Below, one piece after another: positions 1 through 17,164 of a stretch of DNA of 64,000 nucleotides (positions are counted from its first letter, which is position 1; every line of letters starts with the position of its first letter). Both the position numbers and the translations under genes were made by a program. Under the pieces are notes generated by a model that saw only the letters and a program-made list of their open reading frames with translations, had not been told where the DNA came from and did no database searches. This stretch comes from Microcebus murinus. Lineage: Eukaryota; Chordata; Mammalia; Primates; Cheirogaleidae. Where the stretch lies: the NCBI RefSeq assembly GCF_040939455.1, contig NC_134107.1:13083537-13147536 (forward strand), in the 5' to 3' direction.

Positions 1-313
<313 letters not shown>

Positions 314-639
314 AAATACCTCTTCAGTTCTAATCAGCCTTTTGGGATTGATGCATCACAGAGACCAACAACCTTGTGGCTATGGCAGAGCTTGCCTGGA
401 CGGTGAAATCTATCAGAAGGGCAGCTTTGGTGCTTTAAGGAGCCCAGTCTGGCACAACTGTAGCAGGAGCAGCTTCACTACCATCTCAGCTCAGGGGAAT
501 ATAGCAAGAACTTTCCATAGGTCTTGCTCAATTGCAGGTGCTGAGGCTTCTGTTTTCCATACTGTATACCCTGTGGGTGGGTACGCAGGGCAGGGCTGAG
601 CAACTCCCCCAAAGCCCTGGGATTTCACAATTTTAGGCT

Positions 640-1050
640 TAAAGAATTCACCCTCTCTAATCTTCCATCCAAACCTCCTATAAAACCCATTACCCTTCCC
701 TTCCCCTTAGGCAGTAGCCTTTGCCTGCTCCTAGGGAGATAAGGGAATGAAATGCCAGAGGGGAATTTACTTTCCTTATCCCTCCTGATAAGGAAGATGC
801 TTATCTCTATGGGTTGTTCCCTAGGGAGGTAAAGGAATGGAATGCAAGAAAGGAACACTTTCTTTATCCCTTTTGGTTGTTTGAAAAGAATTTGTTTACT
901 TTCCCTAGAAAAACCCTCTATAAAACCCAAAGCTCTCCCCTTTTCTCTCTTCGGCCTCCACCCATCTGCACCCAGATGCTCAAAATAAACGTCATTTTCC
1001 TACATGTGAGGCTTCGTGTGTCTCTGTCTCAGCAGCCTGGCAGATGTATG
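640..1050 (+). repeat. Probable ERV solo LTR with a duplicated promoter-like unit
   Basis: Two related units of roughly 140 bp follow each other. Each has a GGGAGRTAARGGAATGRAATGC block, a TTTACTTTCC or CACTTTCTTTATCC block, and the first and second copies are bordered by CTATAAAACCC motifs near 680 and 920. An AATAAA lies near 983 and a CT-rich tract precedes it, as in gammaretrovirus-like LTRs. I could not fix the ends or a target duplication, so family and limits are tentative. The flanks 314-640 and 1050-1660 hold nothing I recognise. Confidence 0.5.
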
Positions 1051-1664
1051 GTATTAAGAAAAGTGTAGAAAGCGAATGAGTCTATGACATTATTGATCTG
1101 TCCATCTCCAAATATGAGAAAAAAACCTGTTAGGGACTTCATTAGTCTCAGTGCTTTAGGCATTCCCAGAGCCAGAAGTAGACCTGGGTTAGGGCTCTTT
1201 TGGTTGCAAGGGACAGAAAACTCAAGAAAATAGCTTAAGAAAAGTGAGGAACTTCCTGGTTTAAGTGACTGTCAAACCCTAGAAAACAGTACAGCTGATT
1301 AATGGATTCATGACATCAGCTTCAAAAGAATGTGATGGGCCGGTTCTCCAGGAGCATGTAATTTTTGTGGAGAAGGAGGTGCAGGAACTGTGAGGATGGA
1401 AACAGCACATGACCACAGGATGCCCCAGGATCTTAGCTCCTTGCTCTTCTTTCAGCAGGACCTGGAATGTGCTGTGGTGCACAAATGCTGGTCCTTCTGT
1501 CCAGACTCATGGCTGAGATTCCTTAGAGAAGCTTCTAGTTAGAGAAGTTAGTAAGACACATGGGTAGTACTTGTGAACAGATTTTTCCCTTACTCCATAG
1601 GAAATATGTGTTTTGGGGTTTGCAGTTTCTGTGGTTTCACCTCAGTCCAGCATTATAGAGAATT

Positions 1665-2110
1665 AACCATTGCATGTCAGGATCCCTGGGAAATAAACTC
1701 TGAGGCTGAGGTTTATGGGCATGAAGTTTACTAGGGGAAGTGAAGGAACAGGCTTGGGCAGAGGAAGAAGCTGAACTGTGATGTAATCACAGCAAAGGCC
1801 TCTAGAGAGCTCTGGAGCTGAGATGGCCTTACAGAGCTGTCCTGAACTGAGGCAAGAGGGCCAGTCTTTCACACCCCTCCGTTTACTAGTCTGTGGATGC
1901 AGGCTGCCAAGGACGAAGGGGCTGAGCCTCCCAGAGAGGTCCTCAGTTGAGAGCTGTCAGCCATCAACTCTTTTGGCAGCTGGAAGAACTCATCCTTCAG
2001 TCCTGAAGGCAGTGGGGGGCAGGCAGTTCACCATACCTGCAGGCAGCATGCAACAGTATCCACTACCCCTACCATTTTCTGAGCGCTGTGTTAGTTTCTG
2101 GGGATTTAAT
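1665..2110. repeat. Possible ancient LTR fragment
   Basis: The stretch has the composition and phrases of an old ERVL-type LTR, for example a run on a 'gaggctgaggtttatgggcatgaagtttactaggg' theme. The region near 12310-12610 has a loosely similar layout. I could not name the family. From 2111 to 3510 I see no gene and no repeat that I can name. Confidence 0.3.
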
Positions 2111-3512
2111 GAAAAAAAAAGAAAGAAAGAAAACTCCTTGAGAAATTAAGGCTCTGGAGGAGACACACACACAAGAGAAAACCACAATATTGCCTGTCCT
2201 TCCCTTATATTATCAATGCCATCCTATAGGCAAATATGAAAACAATTTCCCTTTTTGGGATTTTGGATTTTACTCACCAATGTAAATGTAGCAGACAGGA
2301 TGCCAAGTAACTAGGCTGTGTAAAAATATAACTTAGAAAAATATAACATCACCTCTATTTAGAGTCCCAATTGTGATGGCAGATGGCAGTGATAAACTCA
2401 GTCATTTCAAGTTTAAATTTAGCCATTTCAGAGTATTTTCTTCTCTTTTTTTCCTCAAGGATGGTATCTAAGTCACACAGGAGGGAGGTAGAGTCCAGCC
2501 TAACACTACCCTGCATCCTATGCTTGCATCTGTAGCAATACAGCTCATCCTCTCATGGTCTGTGACTGTTGGTCTGTCTGCCATCTTGCTGAAGTTCCTG
2601 TGGGTCTGGACTTTTCCCAAAGATGCAGTTCATCCCATCTTCCACTAGGGTGCACCCTCCTTGCAATCTTGAAACTCAAGTTATCAGTTCTTAGCTTTCG
2701 CAGTTCTCTTGGCCTATTTGAGGCCTTAGAAGCTTGGGTATGTAGTCATGCCTTTTCCAGCCATCTTTACTTGGCTGCTCCCTCACTTTTGTGCAGGGGA
2801 ATATCTAAGCTGAAGGGCTGTCAACTGACTAAATTCCTGCTGGGAGTGGAGGGGTGCACGGTGGGATTCGGCGTTGGTATTTGATTAGCAAACACCAGGT
2901 CCAGGTGGGGATGAGACTGCTCCCACGCACTTGCTTACACATAGCTCTCAAGTACAGTTCCTTTCTATCTGTAGACCTGCAACCCAAACAGATTAGCTTT
3001 CTATGCTCTACACATCACTCCGTGAAGTGATGGGCATAGACATCTCTATGCAAAGAGAGAAAATGCAAAGCACAGAGAAGACTGATCCATAGCAGTTCTA
3101 AAATCAGGCTGGGCAAATGTTGTAGGCTCCATGATTAAGACTCATCCATATCTTCCCTAGAAGTTGTTCTATATAGCTCCTGGCTGCATCCTTTAGGCTC
3201 TTCATTCTGCCTTATAAGTTATTCTTCCATTTTCATGAAAATGAACATATGACTAAAGACATAATTTTCTTGGCCTGATCCTTGTCAGTAATATATTGGG
3301 GTCCAATTGTCTATTTTTGTTTCCTATGAATGGTCCATTTTCATGTGTCAGTTTCTGTTCGAAGTGACAGGGTTTCTCCTTATACAATTCTATTAAAAAT
3401 TTTCTGGGTCTCCTGTGAGTCATATTGGAGGTCCACTCATTAAACAAAAGATATTTAAAAATCTTCTCAAGCCCATCTCTTTGTTATGCTTCGGTCAAGA
3501 AACAATACCCTT

Positions 3513-4148
<636 letters not shown>

Positions 4149-4214
<66 letters not shown>
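4149..4214 (+). repeat. (AAAG)n microsatellite in an Alu tail
   Basis: About sixteen AAAG units replace the poly(A) tail of the split Alu. This is the usual seeding of a tetranucleotide repeat from an Alu tail, and it is likely polymorphic. From 4215 to 4795 I see no gene or named repeat. Confidence 0.95.
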
Positions 4215-4794
4215 CCCTTAAGCTTCTTAAAAGTACTATTCTTTTAAGAAAAGATCTGAGAATCATATCATTAAAATATTTAGAGAGTCTTTTGTTGGAC
4301 TGAATAATAATCTGGGCCATCACTGTTCTGATATTACATTTTAACAAAGAATTGTTTTAACATGCAACTCCCAGATTCTTCATGTTTGACAGTTAGTTCT
4401 TTTTTTAGTTTACCTTTCTATTCTTACATTTTACTCTAAGTAGCAAGCTGAAACCAGGCTGCATTTTCAGCATTTTTACCCAGAAATCTCCGTATCAACA
4501 ACATCCAGTTTGTTAGGCATATTTTCTGTTTTCCACATACTGTACGGAAGAATGTTGCTAAAGAAGAAAGCTTTTCTTCCAGTTCCCACTAGCATGTTTT
4601 TCACATCACTTTAAGCTTCACCCACAGCTGCCTAAAAATCACATAATGCTTCTAAAAATAGTTTCTTCAAGACCGTTCAAGCTGTATATAACTTTCTCAT
4701 CAAAATCTTTTTAGTTTCAGACCACTGCCTACTTCCAAAACCACTTTCACACGTGCAGTTATTTGTTAGGACAGCACTCTGCTCCCAGTATAAA

Positions 4795-5255
4795 AATATA
4801 CATGAATTATCTGTTGCTGCAAAATAAATCATCTCCAAACCTAGAAGCTTATACAACAAACATTTACCTCACACAGTTTCTGAGGGTCAAGAATCCTGAA
4901 GCAACTTAGCTGGATACCTCTGGCTCAAGGTCTTTTGCAATGTTGCAGTGAAGGTGTTAGTGGGGATTGAAGTTATCTAAAGAGTTTACTGGTGCTGCAG
5001 GATCTAATGCGCGTTGGCTCACTCTCTGGCTGTTGTTGGAATGAGGCTTCAGTTCCTTGCCACAAGGGTCTGTCCTCAGGGAATGTTCTCATGACATGGC
5101 ATCTTACTTGCTCAGGAGTAAATAACCCAAGAGTCGCAGTACCTTCTCACGACTTAGTCTCCAAAGCCACACACATCATTTCTGGTTTGTGCAGTTATAC
5201 AGAAGCAAGTTTGCAAGTTTCTAAGTCTAGCCCACACTCAAGGGGAGGAAAATTA
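4795..5255 (+). repeat. Ancient MaLR-type LTR
   Basis: Starts 'attatctgttgctgc' and contains 'tttacctcacacagtttctgagggtcaagaatcc'-type phrases, then 'cccacactcaaggggagg' near its end, all typical of MLT1-like MaLR LTRs. A related copy is at 58674-59160. Nothing recognisable is present from 5256 to 5985 apart from a GC-rich patch at about 5540-5720. Confidence 0.6.
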
Positions 5256-5989
5256 TGCTATGACTTTTAAGGAGAGGGTTATCAAACTATGTGTGGATAT
5301 ACTTCTTTTCAAAACCACAAACCGCATCCCTGTTCGACTTCTACCTCCGTCCAGTCTGGTGGCTCTTATATGCTTACAAATGTTGGTTCTAAGACTGACC
5401 GAAAGAAACCTATGGCAATGGCTAATAAAACACAGCAATACTTTGGGCAAAAGAGATGGGCCACCACCAAGAGTACTACTAATATATACGATCAAAAGAA
5501 GTCAAGGAAAATAAGCAACAATATGAAGGTAGCTGTCCCAATAAAAAATGGGAGCTGTCCCACCAGCATGGAGACCGCCGATGCCCAGGTGCACCTCCCA
5601 GGCCGGGCATCCTCCCAGCAGCCCAGGTTCTGCATTAGACAGGCCAGAGCTGCTGGTCAGCCAATGTCCTCCTGTGGGTCAGATCACACTGCCCTGGCAG
5701 GCCGGGCAGGCACAGCCGTCCCACGCTGTATTCCCTATTGTATATTTCGCAGTTGCCAGTCATTGTGATCATCTCTTCCATTCACTTCTTCTTTTTATTT
5801 GTTATTCCTGTGCTGCTTGTCCCACGCTGCTTCATTGCAGATTCCCAACTCTGTTCTTGGCAGGGAGCGATCCTCTTGTGTGTAGCCGTCCGAGTTCTTC
5901 ACCTTCTACTCTGGGAGCAGAGAGCCTAGAGGTCACTGCTAATCCAACATTTTTAGAGCTCCTCCAAAGACTTTTACTTCCCTCTGTGC

Positions 5990-6305
5990 ACATGTGTGCC
6001 CATTGGTTAGTTCCAATTTATTAGAGAGTACATGTGGTATTTGTTTTTCCATTCTTGAGATAATTAGCTTAGGATAGCAGTCTCCATTTCCTTCTAAATC
6101 GCTGCAAAAGACATTAATTTATCCTTTTTCATAGCAGAGTAGTACTCCATGATATGCATATACCACATTTTGCTAAACCACTCATGAACTGATGGGCACT
6201 TGGGTTGATTCCACATCTTTGCAACTGTGAATTGTACTGCAATAAACATTCTAGCGTAGGTGTCTTTTTGATAAAAATGAGTTCTTTTCCTAGCAAATTA
6301 CCCAG
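5990..6305 (-). mobile_element. LINE-1 3' fragment (antisense)
   Basis: Contains the L1 ORF2 3'-end phrases, read here on the opposite strand: 'agtagtactccatgatatgcatataccacat', 'gatgggcacttgggttgattccacatctttgca'. Truncated at both ends. Confidence 0.85.
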
Positions 6306-6642
6306 TCTGTGACATTTTATTATAGAAGCAGAAAAAGAAGACAGTAACTATTTTCATATTTCTAAAACACATGTTCTGGCACCGCATTTTCAAACCGTGG
6401 TCTGAATTGCCCCCAGCTCTAATGGAAACATCATTTCTGTGTCTTGTACACAGCACTCAGTGCTGACAAACTAACCCTCGCCACACAGACTGTCATTTTC
6501 CATTTGTGTTTCTAGATTCCTGAGGCCCAAGGTAGCTCCAGGACAGTGTGATTTGCAATAAATATTTCCTTAATGAACAAAAGATTCATAAGCTAAAGGA
6601 AATATCTACTACTAAAGAGAAATGTGAAACAGAGACACTCAC

Positions 6643-6746
6643 CTGTCTGATAAATGGCCATGTATGATATTTCCCACAACCATTCCAGCCGTGAACAGGA
6701 ATCTAGCCACTGAATTCAGTGACAGAGATCCACAGACCAGGTCTCT
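6643..6746 (-). CDS. SLC22A25: SLC22A25-like exon 2 (104 bp)
   Basis: The acceptor TTTATTTCTTCCAG and the donor GTGAG flank a 104-bp exon ending in GACAG, as in the paralogue. It encodes RDLVC..., then TM2 and GHLSDR. The first codon is AGA (Arg) where the SLC22 family has TGG (Trp). Confidence 0.9.
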
Positions 6747-7847
6747 CTGGAAGAAATAAAGACCAGCATAGTAGAGCTTCATGCTAGCCTGTAACTCCTA
6801 AGAGGAAACTGATCAAAACTCCTTAACACAACCTGAAAGTTTCATTATATCAGGCCCCTGGATCTCCCTCTCTGGCTTCCCTTTTCTACATTCTCTGACC
6901 GTTGCCATTCAAGTCTCAGCTTAAATGTAACTTTCCCTTGGAAGCTTCCCCTGAACCTGTGGGTTATAGTCATGGCCACTTTTACTCCACACTAAATGGT
7001 TCTCAAACTTGTCCTCAGAGTGCAATCATTTGAGAACCTTTACAAATTTTCTGAATCCTGAATATCATTGCAGATCTCCTCCTATGATGGCTGTCTGGGT
7101 ACCATCTGGGCATGGAGGTTTTGATCAACCTTCTAGATGCTTCTAATTTGCAACCACCAACTGCCTTACCATAAAATTTGTAAGAAAATATGTGAATTGC
7201 TTAAACTTTGGTCTTACCAAGAATGAAAGCACTATGATAGCGGGGTCATGTCTACTTTTGAACTCATTAGCCTCATTAAATATGCAGGTGTCTGAAATTT
7301 AATAGAGAAGAAATTATTATTTGCTGAAAGAATGAAGAATAAGCACTTACACCTACTGACTAAAGTTAGCCTGAAGCATGTGTTGCTTGTGTCACTTCTA
7401 AACACCTAGGTCATGTACTCATGAGAAGAAAATAGGGCTTCTTACCTCAGTCAGAGTGGTGGAGAAGGAGTTTTGGTCATACACCCAGCCGTCCACACAG
7501 AGCTCCATGTCTGGCTCACTCATGTTTGAGAAAGTTACATTCAGGTGACTAACTCTAACCCACTGGGGATGGATGAAGCGACGACACTTCTCCGGCCTCA
7601 GGTTGGAGTCCAATGGGATGGAGATTCTCAGGAGGGCGTCTTGGCTGAGGTCCCCAGTGTCATTGAGAGAGACAGTGTCATTGTCCAGGATGTGGACCCA
7701 GCAGCGATGACCAGGGACGGCTGCAGTGAAGTTCTCCAATTGAATATGAGGCCAAATTATAAGGCCAGAAATTATATGAAAAACCATGTGAAGTATCTGA
7801 AATCTCCCCAGGCCCCCAACTTGGTCTAGGAGTTCCTGAAAAGCCAT
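6643..7847 (-). CDS. SLC22A25: SLC22A25-like organic anion transporter, exons 1-2 (gene continues to the left)
   Basis: Two exons on the minus strand encode the N-terminal 168 residues plus part of codon 169 of an SLC22 major-facilitator transporter. Exon 1 starts [19 protein letters not shown], with TM1 at about residues 16-36. The large glycosylated extracellular loop follows, with N-x-S/T sequons at NFT, NDT, NVT and NMS and conserved Cys residues. Exon 2 gives TM2 and the start of the MFS GHLSDR signature. Family members move organic anions across the plasma membrane of liver or kidney cells; SLC22A25 itself is poorly characterised. Assignment rests on '[13 protein letters not shown]' similarity to human SLC22A25 and on the divergent position next to an SLC22A10-like gene. 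Both exons are open and spliced canonically, but residue 135, normally Trp, is Arg. I found no exon 3 between 1 and 6642, so intron 2 exceeds 6.6 kb or the gene is broken. Confidence 0.85.
6890..6985 (+). repeat. L2-like fragment
   Basis: 'cattcaagtctcagcttaaatgtaactttccc...aagcttcccctgaacc' resembles the conserved 3' end of LINE-2. Short and diverged. Confidence 0.5.
7446..7847 (-). CDS. SLC22A25: SLC22A25-like exon 1 (134 codons)
   Basis: The ATG at 7845-7847 matches the family start MAF. An upstream in-frame ATG at 7890-7892 is ignored because the paralogue and family members begin at MAF. The exon ends at CTGACTGAG with a GTAAG donor (7445 downwards). The 402-bp length and phase 0 are identical to exon 1 of the plus-strand paralogue at 30932-31333. 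Confidence 0.92.
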
Positions 7848-7950
7848 TGAGGCTGAACATATTATCTCCAAGAGGTGTCTAAATGACTGCATCTAGGTAT
7901 GTTCAAAGAGAGAAAATGTTTCCTTCCACACCAAGTGTGTGTTGATCCTG
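7848..7950 (-). promoter_or_regulatory. Proximal 5' flank shared with the SLC22A10-like gene
   Basis: Reading on the minus strand, CAGGATCAACACA, GTGGAAGG, TTTCTC, TGAAC, CTCTTGG and GTTCAGCCT occur in the same order as upstream of the plus-strand gene (30821-30931). The block therefore predates the duplication and probably holds 5' UTR or core promoter. No TATA box is evident. From 7951 to 8702 I see nothing further. Confidence 0.5.
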
Positions 7951-9320
7951 CCCCTACCTTCTCCCCAGTGGGCCACCTCTCCTGTGCAGCAGAGCTGAGA
8001 AAGACAGTCACACACGTTATTTGGGCATCAGGTAATTAGCTGTTTTTATTAAAGTCACAGAAAAATATGCTGCCGAGATATTCCAACCATTTACAATAAA
8101 ATTTGTTTAAAGTTCTACTGTAAAATTTGTTCTACTGTAAAAGTTCTATTGTAAAATTTATGTTGTCAGTGCACATAAAAAAATTGGACTTGTATTTCCA
8201 CATTCTCTGTAAACAAACCTGTCATATGGCTTACAGTTTTTCCAGTATATGTACTTTGTGAGAGTCAGAGTGGTTTTTAAAATTTCCTGTGGAAAGTACT
8301 GAAAGAAAGTGCCTTCCTTGTATAGTGCTGAATTTTGATTTATGAAATTAGTGAAAACAAGTAAATTGAAGTAAATTAAAGCAATCGATATAACGGTACA
8401 CTTCTTCCCTTTTGACAGGTGACTCTCTGCTTCAGGTCCAATCATGCCAGAAAATCACTTTGAACACAAGTTACTCTAAATGGAGGAAGTGAGGGTAGGG
8501 AAGGGGGGAGAGTAAGCTGTGGTGAACCTCGTGCAGAGGTTTATTTCTGTAGGCTTGTAGACTCATTCACCTGGCATTTGTGAGTATGTTTTCTCTGCTC
8601 CTTCCAGGAATACAGTAAGTATAAGATAAGGTCTTGAAGGTTCTTATAGTGAGTAAGGGAAAGGTACATAAATAAACACACTCTGATATCATAAAATATA
8701 CACAGTCACACGCTGCTTAACGACAGGGATAATTTTTGAGAAATGCATCATTAGGCATTTTTGTCACTGTGCAATTATAGAGTGCGCTTACACAAACCGA
8801 GACGGTACAGCCTGCTACACACCTAGCTATATGGTACAGCCTATTTCTCCCAGGCTGCAAACCTGGGAACAGCATGCTGCTGTACTGAACACTGCCGGCA
8901 ACTGCAACACAACGGTACGTGTTTGAGGATCCGAACATACCTAAACATAGAAATAGTACAGTAAAAATACGGTGTAAAAGATAGAAAATGGCACACTGGT
9001 GCAGGGCACTACCCATGAATAGAGCTTGCAGGACTGGAAGTTGCTCTGGGTGCATCTGTGAATGAGTGGCGGTGAGTGAATGTGAAGGCCTAAGGACCTT
9101 TGGGGATCAGATAGTTTGCTTTTTTTTATTATTATTAAAGTCAAAGAGATATATCTTACTTAGATAATTTTTAATAGTTTACAATGAAATCTTTTTAAAA
9201 TTTAACAATAATATAGACTTTATAAACACTGTACATTTAGGCTACACTAAAGTTATAAACATTTTTTCTTCAATAATCAATTAACTTTAGCTCACTGTAA
9301 CCTATTAACTTTATAAACTT

Positions 9321-10638
<1,318 letters not shown>

Positions 10639-11044
10639 ACTTTATACACTTTTAACTTTTAAACCTTTTGACTCTTTTGTAATAACATTTACCTTAAAAA
10701 AACAGATTGCATAGCTATACAAAAACATTTTTTTTCTTTATAGCCTTATTCAATAAGCTTTTTTCTATTTGATTTTTTTGCTTTTTACTTTGTAAGCTTT
10801 TTTGTTAAAAAAAACTATGACCAAAGCACCCACGTTAGCCTAGGCCTGCACGGGGGGGTCAGGATCATCAATATCTCTGTGTTGCACGTCCACATCTTGT
10901 CTTACTGGAAGATCTTCAGGGCCAATAACACACATGGAGCTCTCATTTCCTACGATGCCAATTCCTCCTCCTGGATTATATCTAAAGGACTTGCCTGAGG
11001 CTGTTTTATATAATAGTTAATTAAAAATATATATATGTAAATAA

Positions 11045-11400
11045 GGCCCGGCGCGGTGGCTCACGCCTGTAATCCTAGCACTCTGGGAGGCCGAGGTGGG
11101 TGGATTGCTCGAGGTCAGGAGTTCAAAACCAGCCTGAGCAAGAGCGAGACCCTGTCTCTACTATAAATAGAAAGAAATTAATTGGCCAACTGAAAATATA
11201 TAGAAAAAATTAGCTGGGCATGGTGGCGCATGCCTGTAGTCCCAGCTACTCGGGAGGCTGAGGCAGGAAGATCGCCTGAGCCCAGGAGTTTGAGGTTGCT
11301 GTGAGCTAGGCTGACGCCACGGCACTCACTTTAGCCTGGGCAACAAAGCGAGACTCTGTCTCAAAAAAAAAATATGTAAAATTAAAAAATATTTAAAAAA
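11045..11400 (+). repeat. Alu inserted in the Tigger element
   Basis: Begins GGCCCGGCGCGGTGGCTCACG and ends in an A-rich tail. The flanks share AAATATATATATGTAAATAA, a target duplication of about 20 bp. Confidence 0.93.
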
Positions 11401-11738
11401 ATATATATGTAAATAAAAGGAGTGTGCTCTAATGATAAAAGTACTGAGTGTAATATAGCAAATACATAAACCAGTAACATAGCTGTTTATTATCATTATC
11501 AAATATTATACATTATACATAATTGTGTGCATTATATTTTTATGCGACTGGCAGCGTAGCAGGCTTGTTTACACCAGCATCACCACAGACATGTTAGTAA
11601 TGCGTTGTGCTGTGATGTTATAATGGCTACACGATCACTAGATGATAGGAATATTTCAGCTCCATCATAATCTTACGGGACCCCCATGGCATATGCAGTA
11701 CGTTGTTGACGGAAACGTTACTATGTGGTGCATGACTG

Positions 11739-13900
11739 TGCTATAAAGAGATGGAACCTTTGGCCACTCTTCCTTTTGCTGTGTATGTAAATAATAAACT
11801 GTTTGATCTAAAAGTGGCCCATTGAATCTTCACTGGCTGAATCAGATAAGGCTGGTTTTGGCCTTTCTCTCTTGCTGTGTGATTGACAAAATCTTCAGGG
11901 CCAAGGATGAGATCTTAGGGCCATGATTTTAAAATAGAGCATGGAGGAGATGGAGCCAACAACATAGATATTCGGAGTGACTAGAACAACCTCCTTGCTC
12001 CTGTCTCTTCACATGCTCTATCTCTTATTATTGTTTGCTCCTCTTATTGTCTGTGAATTGTCTGGGTCATCCCACCTGCCCAGTTATGCAACTAAAAAAC
12101 TTACACTTTATTTTTTAACTCTATTTTTATGCACTCTAAACTCAATTTATCATGAAGTTAGTTGATTCTGCTTATTTACATGATGAGGCCAGAAAAACAA
12201 AATTGTAACCTTGATTTAATATGGCTCTAACCTCAAATTAAGAAACAGTATTAATGCTATCTTGGGATGCTTAACTGTAGGCACATGAACAGATTAGTAT
12301 TTGTCTTGGTTGGGATAGAAACTTTGAGGCAGAAATTTGGGTGCAGAGGATTACTAAGGCACGTTCTTATGTAAGCATGTGATGGAAGTATGATGGGTCA
12401 GAGCTAACTGTTGAATCATAATATCATTGCAAAACAGGCCACAAGCCATTCTATGGGAAGTTGTGATGCTGGGATGGTCCTTTAGAAAAGTCTGGAATTG
12501 AGCCACAGAAGGAACCCGTGTAACCCACATTGACCAGTCATTGGATACAGGCTACACCTCAGGAGAGTGCCTTGTGAATTTGAGGCCTCTCTTCATCCAA
12601 AGACAATTCCCCCAAGAATAGAATCCAGCTATGAGCCATCATCTGTCAAAATTCCTAGTAGTTGGCAGAATTAGCATCTCAGTTCTGAAAGAGGATTGAG
12701 TTGATGTACTATTGCTTCAACTACAGTTCCCGTCTTGTGTTTAACTGTTCCATCTAATTAGTACATTTGATCTCACCAGAGAACAGAACCGTAAGGGAAA
12801 ACTTACAAGAGAAAGTTAGTCTGGTGAACTGCAGATGCCAGCGTCACAGACGACGTCAGCGTTACAGGGGTTACTCATCTCGCTCCGCTACAACTCACCC
12901 CACATTCCCCGCCCACTCCGAGTGTGTTACACAGGAAGAGCAGCCTAATCTCTGATGGGTCAGAAGCCCTTACCCCATTCCCTTTTCAGGTCCTGGCTAC
13001 TTCTCATGTCCCTTTATCACCAAAACCAGGCAAGAAATTAACAAGAAATGCCCCAGTGAAACACCAATGGCAGAGAAAACGCATGTAGGTAACTGGAAAC
13101 AGCAGCCTTACCTCCTGCTGAGGATCAAGATTTCTTAATCCAGTCAGGTTGGTAACTTCGTTCTATGACTGCTGGCCTTTTAGCATAATTTAATGTTTGA
13201 TGCTTTCTCTGTTTCTCCTGGGTAATTGTTTCCATTCTGGATACAAGGACCTCTTTACTCAAAAAGCTTTGATTTGCAGGGACAGGAAGAAAATAGTCTC
13301 TAAGTTGAGCTCTGGGTTTGGTAAATGGAGCCATTTCAGCTTCTACCATTTTGTTTCCAGAATCATTTATTCTAGATTAAAGGTCTACATAGTGACCGTT
13401 GATTTAGAATGAATACTGCATCCTGGAAAATAGTTTCCTTTCTTTGCAGAGTATTCTTTGCAAACTGGCTCCTCAGATATATTTTCACAAGGCTGTCCCA
13501 TTGCTTTGTAAGACTGGCTACTTCTGGCTCGTGGAAGGTGCTATAAAAACCAGTGGATCTCAAGGTCATGAGCCCACTTCCACACCTCCTTTGCTGCCTT
13601 TTGTGTTCCTTGGCTCAATGAAATGCTATTAAGGATCTTGTTTTGGTGGACCATATACTCTCTATGCCCTCAGATAGTTGGTTTGGCTGAAGTCATGAAA
13701 ATAAGACAGAGAAATTCTTATCTAAAATATGTGTTTATTGTAGTCAAGATATATCACTGGTCATTCTGAATGTGAAAAGGGTCTAAATAATCAATTTAAC
13801 ACTGGTCAGAGTCAAATTGGCTAAACTGTTCAAAGGTCCCAATTCATGTTGTAAAGTTCCAGCAAACTAATCGCTTCATTAGGTGGTCCAATTTTTGCTG
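11739..13900. other. Stretch without a recognised gene
   Basis: Mostly unclassified. Near 11745-11820 is an AATAAACTG-bearing end that could be LTR debris. The segment 12310-12610 looks like an old LTR that I cannot name. Open frames here are short and show no protein similarity that I recognise. Confidence 0.4.
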
Positions 13901-16375
<2,475 letters not shown>

Positions 16376-16584
16376 AGGATTTAGTATAAATTCCAGGCTG
16401 CACCTGGGACGGGTGCTCTTCAGCTGGTTTGGGCTGCAGATTGTGAAATCAGAGCAGCTCTTTTTGCTGTGGGCCCCTCTCAGTCACTGGGAGGCCAGCT
16501 CAGATATTTCAGATTTTAATAAAATATTACTAGATTTTTTAAATCCATGTTAAGAGTGTAAACCTAGGAACCAGCTTAACCTGG

Positions 16585-17013
16585 GATAAAGTACTGTCCC
16601 TTGCTCTGTTGAGGTGGCCCCCAGAAGCAAGGGATCAATTAGCCCCTTTGAAATTCTATGCGGGAAACCATGCCAGTGGGCCTCTCTCTCATCAGGCATT
16701 GTCTAAGACTTTTCTGCCTCCAGAAATGGAGGCTCATTCATATGAGCCAGGTGACATGCTAACTAGTATCTCTAGATTTGCTTCCAACAGGCTCCCATTC
16801 CCAACAAGTGTGCCCCTCCATTCACAGAAGCCAGGAGACCAAGTGCTGCTTACAACTTGGAGGAACCAACACCCCAAAGATCAGCAGAAATCACAATGGG
16901 TTGGTCCCTTTGAGGTGCTCCTGAGCACGTACCCCTTCATCAGTCGAGCAAGCAGGATAAAACTGTGCATTCACTATACTCAGGTAAGACTTGCCCCCTC
17001 TGAGTCTGAATGA
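16585..17013 (+). pseudogene. Class I (gammaretrovirus-like) ERV integrase C-terminal remnant
   Basis: A 134-codon open frame from 16609 encodes a KPGDQVLLTTWRNQ...WVGPFEVLLSTY block followed by IHYTQVRLAPSE. This is the layout of the gammaretroviral integrase C-terminal beta-barrel and end of pol. The upstream DKVLSLALLRWPPEARDQLAPLKFYAGN corresponds to the region just before it. No RT, protease, LTR or env could be recognised nearby, so it is an isolated fragment. It is unrelated to the class II element at 41574. Confidence 0.75.
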
Positions 17014-17164
17014 AGAACCAAGCCAGCCTGGTCTTGTGATCTGTTAAGTGATCTTAAGTTATTTTGAATTTAGGAAGAACATAGGAAGAGAGACATTTTG
17101 CAAGGCTGATTACACTCTCCTCTAATTGTTCATTTCTTAATCTTGGGGAATTAGGTTGTCATTC

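Noticed and set aside
5289..6024. Two overlapping frames of 158-159 codons
   Set aside because: No domain, splice or codon-usage support. The region is a GC-rich patch of probable repeat origin and no family is recognised.
7545..7829. 94-codon plus-strand open frame
   Set aside because: It is the antisense of SLC22A25-like exon 1; the equivalent antisense frame occurs at 30893-31231 for the same reason.
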